Assembly: GCA_028023455.1 (NCBI GenBank)
Contig: JAQFVV010012497.1
Location: forward strand, 4,214,001-4,278,000
Reading direction: 5' to 3'
Length of the DNA: 64,000 nucleotides
From: Epiperipatus broadwayi
Taxonomy: Eukaryota; Onychophora; Udeonychophora; Euonychophora; Peripatidae
The stretch's first letter is position 1, and each line of letters opens with the position of its first letter. Below are positions 12,791 through 23,000 of the stretch, piece after piece. Both the position numbers and the translations under genes were made by a program. Under the pieces are notes generated by a model that did no database searches, had not been told where the DNA came from, and saw only the letters and a program-made list of their open reading frames with translations.

Positions 12791-13540
12791 ATGAAAATGC
12801 AGAACAACACGACAATGACATTTCATATAAAAAATGTGAGTCGATGGCAAATATATGTGAATCATGTGGAGGTATATATGCTTATGAACAGAGTAACAGA
12901 TGATAAAATTAAAATTGCCACACTATTACGGATATTAGGCAAAGATGGATTAAATAAGCAAATCATTTATGTGACCCAAAGCCGCTCAAAGAAATACCTT
13001 ATGAGGACTTACTAATAAAATTAAACCCTTATTTTAAACCTAGAACATCGATTAAAATTTATGGGCGCATCTTCAATTTTGTGGGAGGATCCAGTTGCAA
13101 AATGAAACTACATATGAATACAAATTGGTCCTACAAACATTGGTGAAGAATTGGTTTTCAAGACATATATGGACGAAATGTTAGTAGATCAGCTGTTATG
13201 AAGGGATAAGAGAGATAAAGCTTAGAGAGATATTACTAAGCAAGAAGACATTAACATACAAAGTCACTACTTAATGGGCATTAGCTCATGAAATAATGGT
13301 AGAACATGTTGAAACTTTTAAAAATGCAACAGAGTATAATACTTCGGAAATGAGTGTAAATGCAACAAAACCATGAGATATATACTTAGTAATGCAGGCC
13401 ATTCCTACTTATTATTGCTTGGGAAAACAGGCCACTTTAAATCTCAATGCAGATTTAAACAGAAAAATGTTTTAATTGTGGATTGGAATATTATTTCTCA
13501 AAGTTATGCAAGTGATGAATGACAAATCAGGATTTAAAAT
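12791..13540 (+). pseudogene. gypsy gag (capsid and nucleocapsid) remnant
   Basis: The gag product would form the particle and bind element RNA. Near the start, NVSRWQIYVNHVEVYM followed by DKIKIATLLRILGKDGLN matches the W-x-F/Y-x4-Y ... K-x-A-LL-x-x-G pattern of invertebrate gypsy capsids. The nucleocapsid follows at about 13410-13510 with two CCHC-like knuckles, the first GKTGHFKSQC and the second C-FNCGLEYYFSKLC spread across a frameshift. The open stretch from 12791 ends after 74 codons and several frame changes follow. Confidence 0.7.
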
Positions 13541-13559
13541 GAGAAAGTAAATTGAGGGG

Positions 13560-14457
13560 AGAAATGTCTAAGAAGTTTTTTAATGGTAAACAGATTGAAA
13601 GATAGTGATGACATGCCTATCTGCGGCCAAAATATACAAATGAAGATCAACAGTGGGATGGACATATTATTAATAGCATTGAAAGATTGGATAAGGATTT
13701 GTAGAAAGGCAAAAATTAACATTGAATTAAAAAAGTTTATGGTGATATTGTCAGATGTAAATGAAAACTGAATAAAGATTAGACAAATGGTGGTAGAACC
13801 TGTAGTAGTAAATACTCACTGGAGATAAAAATATTGTGAAAAGAGTTAAATTAGAAGCTGATATTAGGGAAAAAATTCCACAAATCTTTAATTCTAACCC
13901 AGTGAAATTTAAGACAAAACCAATTCATATTAAGTTAATGGATAATGTGCAACAGGTCATATATAGACCAAAGACGGTCGCATTTGCATTCAAGCTGAAA
14001 GTTTTTAAATAAATTAAGAAGTAAAGGTGTTAATTACGTCTTGTGAAGGATACGCCTGGGCTATGCCAATACTAGCAGTTCTAAAACTGGATGGAAATGT
14101 AAGGATATGCGGTGACTATCAAATTACAGTTAACAAGAACTTTAACAAAGGAGCATATTCTGTACCCAGCATAAAAGAAGTACTAGCATCTTTACAAAAG
14201 CTAAATACTTCATAAAGATCAACTTGAAAATGTTTCATCAAATTCCAGTGACCAAAAGAACAGTGGAATTATTAGCTATAAACATGTCTATGGGATTATT
14301 TAAATTCAAAAGACTACCATATGGGATAACTAACTATAGTACCGAATATTTTCCAGGCAAAGATAGAGATTTTATTAAGAAGAAAAGGCATTATACCATA
14401 TATGGATGACATATTAGTAGTTGTTGATAGTGAAATATAGAATTAAAAGAAAGAGTA
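13560..14457 (+). pseudogene. gypsy protease and 5' half of reverse transcriptase
   Basis: Positions 13583-13771 encode an aspartic-protease-like strand (NIQMKINSGMDILLIAL); the expected D-S/T-G reads NSG, so the catalytic residue is lost. Then come a linker (PVKFKTKPIHIKL) and the RT fingers (GYAWAMPILAVLKLDGNVRI followed by CGDYQITVNKNF). The palm includes VPSIKEVLASL and the YMDDILVVV catalytic block at about 14396-14424. The RT is cut by the nested element 30 bp later and resumes at 15360. Confidence 0.8.
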
Positions 14458-15359
14458 CACCTGGGTCTCATTTTATGCGGATTATTTTAATGCGATTTTG
14501 AAGTTATGCGATTCATATTTCTTCTTAATATCTTTCATATTTCACTATATTTATTAGATATCAAGAAATTTAAATTATTAATAACTTATTTTGACTTGAA
14601 ATACTTTTTTTTTTTTAGCTTCTGTGTAAATAACCTATTTATACAAATGAGTAAATAATAATAATAGATTTATACTTACATATAAAAATATCGCAATAAA
14701 TATTCAAAAAATTTAAACTTTTAGAACGTATTATGTTATATATATAACAGAAATAAATAATCTTTTAGATTTTTAAAATAAAAAACAAAGATTTTATAAA
14801 CTGAAAATAATCTTTCTAATGATAATGTTTTGATTGCGATCTCATTTTTTAAATATAGAAACAAAATCATTAACATAGTACAAGACTGAAAATGGTGCTA
14901 GTTGTATATCAAATCACAAATAAAAATAAAGTGGCTTAACAGGTTTCTCTGTGCATAATTTACTGAGAGTTTCTTGATTTCATTTAAGGAGAAGCCACAA
15001 TACATCACATCGAATCTGATTTCTTACCAGTTTACAAACGAACGCTAGCGGTAATGATTAAAATATGTATGAAAAATGTAAAATTAAATACTGTAGTAAT
15101 AAAAAAAGTAAAAAAAGTTTGTCTTGTATTAATATTTTTCAAATATTTGAAATTTTTTATTAGTCATACTTTATTTGCTTATTTTTTTAATGTGAATTTT
15201 AAAGTAATTTTTTTTTGTTGTTTTGCTTTTATGTGAATTCTGAAAATTACAGCACCTATCCCCCATTTTTTAAGGTAAATTAAGTCTATTTTTGTGCGAT
15301 TTTTTTTTAATGCGGGTTTTCTGTGGAACCTATCTACCGCATAAAACGAGACCCAAGTG
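14458..15359. mobile_element. Nested Tigger/pogo-like non-autonomous DNA transposon
   Basis: The ends are inverted repeats of about 23 bp, CAC(C/T)TGGGTCTC then (A/G)TTTTATGCGG. They are flanked by TA on both sides (14456-14457 and 15360-15361), the target duplication of Tc1/mariner/pogo elements. The terminal sequence and repeated TGCG subterminal motifs resemble vertebrate Tigger ends. Taking it out rejoins the gypsy RT directly across the duplicated TA. The 902 bp contain no recognisable transposase; open frames at 15054-15236 and 15179-15400 are not known domains. Confidence 0.8.
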
Positions 15360-15361
15360 TA

Positions 15362-16070
15362 TATATGTAGTCTGTGAAAAACTACATAAATTTGGTGCAA
15401 GATTAAATGCTGAGAAATATATTTTGTCTATGGGAGAGAAAAAATTTTTGGGACATATTATTAATAAAAATGGAAAATAGAAAAATAACAGTGGCCAAGG
15501 CTCCAAAGCTAAAAATGGTAAGCAATTGCAGACATTTCTAGAATTGATAAACTTCTTCAAGAACCAATTTTTTTAAAGGAAGATCTCATGTGGATATGCC
15601 TCTTTATGAACTTGAAGAAAAACCAAAGGTAGGAATGGGAAGAACTGCAAGATATGGCTTTTCAGAGAATAAATGAATCACTGTCCTCTGCATGGTGGTG
15701 AATGTCCTATTGCATATGCCTCAAGATCATTGTCTATGCTGAAAAAAACTAAAGTCAGCTAAACAAAGAAGCTTTAGTCATAGTTTATGCTGTGAAAAAA
15801 TTTCACCAATATAAATATGGACAGTCTTTCAAGATCTATACCAACCATAAACTGTTATTAAGAATACTAAATAAAAATATGAAAACTCCATACCATGCAA
15901 GTCAGTAAATGCTAAGGTGGATAAATATCATAGCATCTCATGACTATGAATTATGTTATAGACCCGGACAACAGATAAAGAATGTGGATGCTCTTTCTAG
16001 AGTTCTGGACAAAAGTGCACGAAAGCTTTGTGCATATGAGACAATTATATAGCTGTTTTAAAATTAGAAA
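15362..16070 (+). pseudogene. gypsy RT thumb and RNase H remnant
   Basis: VCEKLHKFGARLNAEKY and KFLGHIINKNGK (15370-15480) are the RT blocks that follow the YMDD region in Ty3/gypsy. After frameshifts come RNase H blocks: PIAYASRSLSM near 15.7 kb, EALVIVYAVKKFHQYKYG near 15.8 kb, YTNHKLLLRIL near 15.84 kb, and GQQIKNVDALSRVL near 15.97-16.0 kb, the conserved DALSR end. Confidence 0.8.
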
Positions 16071-16089
16071 ATATTAATAATAAAGTCAT

Positions 16090-17330
16090 AGCTGAATGGA
16101 TAAATAGAAATAAAGATCCTTTCATCATTAAAAGGTGGATAAAATATGGATGGCTGGATAAACAACCAGATAATTTGTGTTCAGCAATATTGAATGCTTG
16201 AGAAAACTTATAAAATTACCACAATTAAATTTTTATGACAGACCATGTGATAATATTGCCTGAAAGTAGGAAAAGTGTTTTACATCTACTACATAAAGAA
16301 CATCCTAGTGTCATCATGATGAAGGAATAACCACATTTCTATGTTTTGTGGCTAGATTTGAATGATGATATTGAGAAGACTGAGAAAAATTGTCAAGCAT
16401 GACAAAGCATAGCAAATTTATTGGCTAAGAAATTTAAATCCCAGCCTGAAGCTATGGAAGCTTGATAGCAAGTTCATTTAGATAATGCATGACCATTTCA
16501 TGGAAAAATAGATATATATTCAAAATGAGTTGAATATTATGTAGTAAAAGACAGAAGAAAGTGTAATAAAAGCTTTGAAACACATGATTATCCAGAGACT
16601 ATAATAACAGATAACAGAACTGAGTTTAGCTCGGAGAAATTCAAAAATTTCCTTGATCGAAGAAGATATAGCACATACTGACATCAGCTTATCATTCACA
16701 GTCTAATGGAATAGTGGAGGCGGCAAAACAACATTAAAAATTACATTAAACAAACAGGAATATGCGAACATACACTAAGCAATTACAGCTGCCATGTTTT
16801 ACCAATATTTTATATCCAGTGTGATCGCAAAGAAGACTCCCGTGGAATTGTTATTAAAATGATACATGCGAACACATTTATCTATATTAGTTCCAAAGAA
16901 AAATAGTGGCAAATGGCTATTTGAAAAACAATTAAATTTACTGTTAATCAAAATGTATGGGCTAAAGATATATTAAAGAGGAAATGGTTACCAGGAATAA
17001 TTATAAAAACAATATCTACACAATTACGTGAAATAATTAAAGATGGCAGAATACTGAGATGTCACATAAATCATATTAAAGAACAGAGAATAAAAAGTTT
17101 AGAAAATGTAGTGGTTATTCCAAACTAAGAGAGAAATAAGACTAATATTTCTGATGAAATGGAATTAAAAACACCAGTTAGTTCTCCAGTTCAAGAAGAA
17201 TTTAGGAACGCGAAGAAAAGATTATAGAGTCTGAGGAAGAAGATAGAATCTCAACACGGCCTCCACAATGCAGAAGAGACAGACAAAGCTACAAGACTTA
17301 TTGTAAATAAAACAGATTGCATTATATATA
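16090..17330 (+). pseudogene. gypsy integrase remnant
   Basis: A degraded zinc-binding N-terminus (HPSVIMMKE near 16.3 kb) is followed by core pieces: the DNAWPFHGKIDIYSKWVEYY block near 16.5 kb and ETIITDNRTEFSSEKFKNFL near 16.6 kb, which carries the second catalytic aspartate. HSNG-like and NVWAKDILKRKWLPGIIIK near 16.95-17.0 kb give the C-terminal GPY/F-like domain. Stops are numerous. Confidence 0.75.
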
Positions 17331-17356
17331 AAGCAAAAGTATAAGATTAATATGAA

Positions 17357-17999
17357 TGCCACATCTATACATGTACATTTATTAAAGCATAAATACAAAT
17401 TTAGAAATATTAATATTACTAGAATATTATCAGAAAAAAAAAAACTAATTGATATGCAGAAAAAAAGAGTTCAGTAACTGAAGAATCAACAGGCTAATTT
17501 GCATGTTAATACAAGTTTTAGTTTACGCAAATTAACGAAGCTGGTAAAAAAAGGCTGAAAAAGAAGAATTAAAAGAGGAAAAAAATAAACAGTACAAAAA
17601 TAAATAGTATAAAAGAAGCACAGCAAATGGTGTACTAAGTATTGAGTTTATGTTCTGTGGTCAGTTCAATTATTCTGGAAATTTAAAGAACTCTAATCAA
17701 GAATCTAATTCAACTATCTCATAAATATATGTATGAGCAATAATGTGCTTACAAAATTATAGTGTTAGAGACATTTGTATATATTAAATCTCTATAGAGA
17801 TTTGAAATGTAAATTGACTTAAATGATCCTATTTTCAACTAGCAAATAGCTAAATGAATTATTAATCTTTTACTAATAGAATTATCATTATTGAGAATAA
17901 AATAAACTTTTGAATTTATTATTAAACTTTATTGGTGTTTCTTTTATTTAACATAAAAATTATCCAACTGCCAATTGACTGGATGTCTTGGATATATTA
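17357..17999 (+). repeat. 3' LTR of the gypsy element
   Basis: It aligns with 12076-12695 over its whole length, with an extra block of about 45 bp around 17815-17865 that the 5' copy lacks. It ends ...GGATATATTA. Confidence 0.8.
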
Positions 18000-18089
18000 G
18001 TAGCATATTAATCAAGACAATTCCAAATAACAATCAATAAGTCTGTAAATGATTATGTCTGTTAAAAATGCTATATAGAGAATATACAA

Positions 18090-18800
18090 CAGTATTCATT
18101 GAGATTCCAAATCAGAATCTATAGAGTCATTTAAACACACAAAAGACTGCCTTTTTTTTTTTTTTATCAATGCCAATTTATTAGTTAGACAAAAAAGGAT
18201 TCACTTTTATCTAAATATCACTATCACACTGTAATACAGTAAATAAATATGACTTTTAAGTTTTACATTCTAAATTACCAAAGATATATACATGTGACTC
18301 TCAATTCTTATAATATCTAGATGATTAAGCTAAAAGCTATTCCACTTTTAGTTTAAAGATAAATTTAAAAAAAATACTATTATTAGTTGGCATAATTTCA
18401 ATATGTAATTAATTTAATTGATGTCTACTTATCTTAGTTAAAATTTATCTAAGTAAACATATGGAAAATTTCATTATACTTTCAATATTTACATCTATGA
18501 AGTCTGAAAATCTTTTGATTAACATATATAATAATACTTTATTGTAGAGATTTGTTTACTTGTGAAAAATATTTAGAAGATTGTGATCTTCCAGTTTTCA
18601 CACATATAAAGTATAAACATTGTTTGACTTAAGATTCCTATAATACCTAGAATACTTTCTGCTTTTGAATTAAAAAATAAATCAGACAAAAATACTATTA
18701 ATAGATAGCATGATTTCAGTTTGTAATTTCCAGTTTAATAGACTGAGTACTTACATCTTAAATGAAGTTTACATGAAAATTACCAATTATATGTCCAACG
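18090..18800. repeat. Repeat cluster on the right of the gypsy element
   Basis: 18130-18250 matches 11880-12060 in direct orientation. 18305-18480 and 18635-18790 are related to each other in tandem and to 11640-11832 in inverted orientation. The cluster may be the torn halves of one older inverted-repeat element into which the gypsy element jumped. Confidence 0.45.
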
Positions 18801-19034
18801 CTTACATTTATAAAATTCATGAACAGCTAATTAATTTATTGTTTTTATGATCCATTTATCTAATAAAAATTATGCACATGAAGAAATTGTATAAATTTTA
18901 ATGATGCTAATATTTTTATTGATATTTAATCCTACTTTGAATATACTGTATATATAAAGCCCTATGCATGTTTATATTAAAATTAACTAATTTTCAATTC
19001 CTTTAAAGAACAATAGGAATAAAAAAAATCAAAC

Positions 19035-19109
19035 CTGTAAATCTATGAAGCCTTCATCAGTTTTGGTCATTCGATGGTATCGAACTGATGAGACCTGCTT
19101 CTTGGCCAT
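19035..19109 (-). CDS. TMEM230: TMEM230, N-terminal coding exon
   Basis: This exon encodes the cytosolic N-terminus, 25 residues starting MAKKQVSSVRYHRM and ending DEGFIDLQ. TDDGYIDLQ-like sequence directly before F-x-K is the family signature at this splice junction. The exon ends CAG before a GTTTGA donor on the minus strand and joins in phase 0 to 4316-4438, leaving a 14.6 kb intron. I chose the ATG at 19109 because it gives a length close to the vertebrate N-terminus. A possible acceptor (TCTCCAG) ends just before AAATGG, so an upstream untranslated exon is likely. The frame also stays open about 16 codons further upstream, so a longer N-terminus cannot be excluded. Confidence 0.87.
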
Positions 19110-20399
19110 TTCTGGAGAATTATCAGCCAGATTGAACAGTGGAATTTTCCAATCAATTTAAAGCATCTAATAATGATTAGAATTAGTAATAAATAATAGC
19201 AATAATAAATAATGATAAATATACCAAAAAAATAATAATATGTTAAATTACTTGGATAAATTGTATTAATTATTGCATGCAAAATTAAATCTATTTGGAA
19301 TAAAATGAACTAAAAATAATAATAATGTATCAAATTCCTCATTTATTTTAAATTGTATCTGAATTCACTGAAAGGAAAGCCAATTTACGATTTTGTTTAT
19401 CAAGTTTAAACTGAACCCAAACTAAAGATGATGTTCACAGTTAGAAGATTGTGGAATGACCTTCAAATATTAATATCATTATTGACCAAAAGATTTTTTT
19501 TGTTATCATGTACAATTTAATGCTGGCTCATTAAAGAATATGTATTATTTTGTGCTATCTTCATTTTGTACCCTTTTCTCCCATTTTTTCTTATGTTACC
19601 ACCTTCATGTGCTTATACTTCCTGATTTGGGACACAGTCATCATGAGATTCTTACAGAATTGACCACTTTTCTGCATTAGCTGTTATAATGGAATTGTGT
19701 GCTTGCTTAATAACATTTCCTTCTTTAATTTCATACAAAGCAATTCTAAATTCAATCTTTTATTTTCATACACAAATATAAATATATATATATGTAAACT
19801 ATGCAAAATTTTTGGCTTGAAAAACAGTAACAAACTTGGGAGTCCTTAGTTGTGACTTTGCATGAGGCAGCAAATCACTTTATTATATGTTTTGAGTTGG
19901 TATTTCAGTCAGAAAATGGTGTATGGTTAGACAATGTTATTTTGGGATCTCTTAAGAAATAATATTTGGAAGAAAAAAAAATTGTGTAAAAATGGGCTTG
20001 CTTTGAAAAATCTGGCCATTTCATCATGTCTAGTGAACTTACTGTTTAAACAACATACAGAATACATAAACTTTGCTTAGTTTAGATTCTTAAGAGCTGA
20101 ACATAAATCAATATTGTAAATACAAAATTATCAAGGTTTAACATAGATATATTTTCTAGAGCAAAGACATTTAATTAAACTGATAGTTGTGTAAGTTTTT
20201 GTTTATTTGAGTGAAATAAAATTACATATTGTTGAAATCATAGTAAGGTTTAACTTATTATAATTGTCTTCTCATAGATATTAATGCACATATTGATAGA
20301 AACAATAAACTAATGCCAAAATTTACTGAAAAAAATAAGTGAGTTTGTTATTAAATTTTTGCATAATTTATATATATATGAATGTTTTCATGGGTTGCA
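19110..20399. other. Upstream of the TMEM230 coding start, nothing recognisable
   Basis: AT-rich, with no element or promoter-like composition. If TMEM230 has a 5' untranslated exon further right, this is intron. Confidence 0.4.
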
Positions 20400-20409
20400 G
20401 ATATAAAAA

Positions 20410-20870
20410 ATATATTTTGCAGGTTCATCTGTGTAATATTTTAATTTAAAAACTCTTTAGACTTATTCACACAAGCCCTTAACAGGGAAATGAAAACTAT
20501 ATAATTGAACTATCCTATCCAGATGTGAAAACTTGCACCAATATAAGATCAGAGAAGTTATTGAGATACTAAAAAGACCAAATTATGTCAACAAATGCAA
20601 TGACTCATGTAAACTTCCTCCTATTTGGAAAAAAAATTTAAAAAACAAATTTCCCTGAATTTTTATTTACAATTATTTTGTCAATTTTATATACTTATTT
20701 TTTAGATGTGGAGTTTCCAGTGCTGCTACAACTATTTTTATTAACGCTGTTTACAGCGCCTCTACAATTATACAGTTTTCATTTCCCAGTTAAGAGTTTG
20801 TGTGATCAAATCAAAACAGAGTTTTTAAATTAAAATCTTACACAGATGAACCCACAAAATGTTATATATG
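20410..20870. mobile_element. MITE with inverted repeats of about 95 bp
   Basis: The left arm (about 20418-20510) contains GGTTCATCTGTGTAA, then TTTTAATTTAAAAACTCT and GGGAAATGAAAACT. The right arm (about 20770-20862) is its inverted copy with a few changes. About 250 bp of unpaired sequence lie between them, with no coding capacity. Similarity continues weakly outward, so the exact ends and target duplication are unclear. It is not related to the two ribozyme-bearing families. Confidence 0.65.
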
Positions 20871-21589
20871 TATTAAGTCAATAGTAATTACATAAACAAT
20901 AGAGACAAAATTTGTTAAATTCAGAAAACCAAATTAAATAAAAAAAAAAAAAATAATAATAATAAAAAAAAGAGAAGAAATTTGAAAAGAAGGCTTCCAA
21001 TTTTTATAAGTAGACTATATTTAAAAAAAGTTTAACTTTAATCTTTGTTGAAAATGAAGACAAGTAATTGAAATTAATTAAAACTAATTAAGAAAGTATC
21101 TTTATATTTAAATGATTCGTCCAATAAAGAATTGCTTAGCCTGAGAAATGAAAGATTAGTTCCAGTCTTTGCCAAGAAAAGCTACTGTAGAGCTAAGGAG
21201 CTATCGAACTAATGAATTCATTTATTATCAACAAAGGAAGAATGAGAGATGGAAACCAATTTCATACTAAAATGAATAAAAAGATGTAGAAAAAAAATTT
21301 AAACTTCAATCCAATTTTTACTATTTCAGTAATCCTACAAGCATAAATGAGTAATGTCATCATTGTATCCATTTCTGATTATACATATGTATGCACCATG
21401 AATTTGTCTAAATAATATATCAATAGCAAAAATTAATAAACACATAAATAATTATTTATGGGGTTCAGGATCTAAACTATTATTATACAACACATTAAGG
21501 ACATTCAATAAAAATCAAAGTCTTGGAGTTGCTGATATTAAGTTGTTTAATCAATTTATGAAAACAAAGTCATTCAGCAAAACATGTAT
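20871..21589. other. AT-rich spacer
   Basis: An A-rich/AAT run lies at about 20940-20970. Nothing else is recognised. Confidence 0.4.
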
Positions 21590-22330
21590 TGATTCTCTGT
21601 TTGACATCAACTTTTCCAATTGTCAGCCATATGAGTTGGTAAAATTGGGAAAAACATCATACACAGTGAGATGGAGACTGACCTTGATATCAGAGATCAA
21701 ATGAACATATATCAAATAAATCAAATAACATACAATGAGCTATCAATGATGGTGCATCCCAAAATTCAATTATGATCCCAATTGGAAACTCATCCATCTA
21801 TAAAAATCCTAAAAAATATGTTGCTAAATGAATCATTGACACATACCGACATTAAATTCATTTATGATTGTTTCCCAATTATAGTTTTCCTAATAAATTT
21901 TATAGATGGCTTTTTTGACACAAAATGTAAATTATGTGGGCAAGAGAAGAAACTTTCTTACACATCAGTGATTTATTGTTCCTTTTTTCAGTAACATTAG
22001 ATCAAATCTAATACTCTACAAGAACTCACTAAACAAGATATTGACATCAAGCTTCATGACTGATGACAAAAAACAATAAGAGCTGCATTATCACTGATAA
22101 GATTCATATAAATAGTGAGATGCAAAGCAATATTTCAAAACAAAAAGCCTTATTCTGTTCAACAATTCAGCAAATACTGGAATAAACAATTTTGTAGAGA
22201 TCTTAAATATATAGCAAAAAAATTAAGAATTAAATTATGGCTACAGGGAATTTTTAATAAATGGTATCCTTTATGACATAAGTAAAAGATAAACTCACTA
22301 TCACATAATCATTTTTTAATAGAACTTTCT
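21590..22330 (+). pseudogene. Probable LINE C-terminal fragment
   Basis: A broken plus-strand frame includes SLFDINFSNCQPYELVK near 21.6 kb. At about 21920-21990 is CKLCGQEKKLSYTSVIYC, which resembles the C-x2-C ... H-x3-C zinc-binding region after the RT of many LINEs, with the histidine replaced. The open part is 21782-21994. No RT core is attached, so the assignment rests on this motif alone. Confidence 0.35.
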
Positions 22331-22779
22331 TGTAATAAAACATTCTTGATACGTGCAAGAAAAATAATGATCAAGGATCAAAACATATTATGTCTTTATT
22401 TAATGTAACATGTTAAACGATAATATATAATTTCTGATATATAACTTGTTGTATAAAGATTATAGTGAAATAAATCATGTTTTTAAAATGATTACCAGTA
22501 TATATTTTTCAATTAATAATTATTATTTGTAAATAGTCAGTGAATGTTAAAATGTAACAAATCAAATTGTAGTTCATTCAATTAAATATATTTTTATAAT
22601 AAATAATACTTCTGTAAAGTAATTTTCATTACACCATTTTCATTATTGAATAATCTCTAATCTAATAAATGATCAATAAAAATTATGAATATATTTTTAT
22701 CTCTGTAAAATCATATATATTTAATATTAATGATTTCTAAACAATTAAGTTTTATCAAATTTATTTATTTTATTACGAA

Positions 22780-23000
22780 ATTACTGACCATCCGACCTGG
22801 AGAATAGATTGTGGCTGTTTCACAAATGTTAACAAAACTATGTTTTGGATCAGACAAAACAGCATTTATATTTAAAACAATAATATGCCATGAATTATCT
22901 TATAGTTAAAAATCAATATTATATGAAAAGTTATTTTATAGGCGGAGATTTTTGGATAGATCATACGTTAATGCACTGCAAGATTAAAATGGTAAAATAA
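22780..23000 (+). pseudogene. Possible LINE endonuclease scrap
   Basis: GGDFWIDHTLMHCKIKM at about 22940-22992 resembles the last endonuclease block (S/T-D-H-x-L/M-V-x-x-K) of the LINEs at 30.7 and 55.3 kb. It is short and isolated. Confidence 0.3.

Larger units (their letters stand above)
12076..17999 (+). mobile_element. Old Ty3/gypsy LTR retrotransposon, all genes broken
   Basis: Two related LTRs bound a 4.7 kb interior with gag, protease, reverse transcriptase, RNase H and integrase remnants in the Ty3/gypsy order. The interior is interrupted at 14458-15359 by a nested DNA element. Every reading frame carries many stops and shifts. The LTRs differ by many substitutions, largely transitions, and by a gap of about 45 bp, so the insertion is old. 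It sits in the TMEM230 intron, antisense to that gene. I found no convincing target duplication. Confidence 0.85.

Noticed and set aside
15179-15560. Overlapping minus-strand frames over the gypsy RT and the nested element
   Set aside because: Shadows of the plus-strand RT remnant and of the nested element end; no domain of their own.
20410-20870. Whether the long-TIR MITE at 20.4 kb also carries a ribozyme
   Set aside because: No CTGANGA/GAAA pair with flanking stems on either strand.
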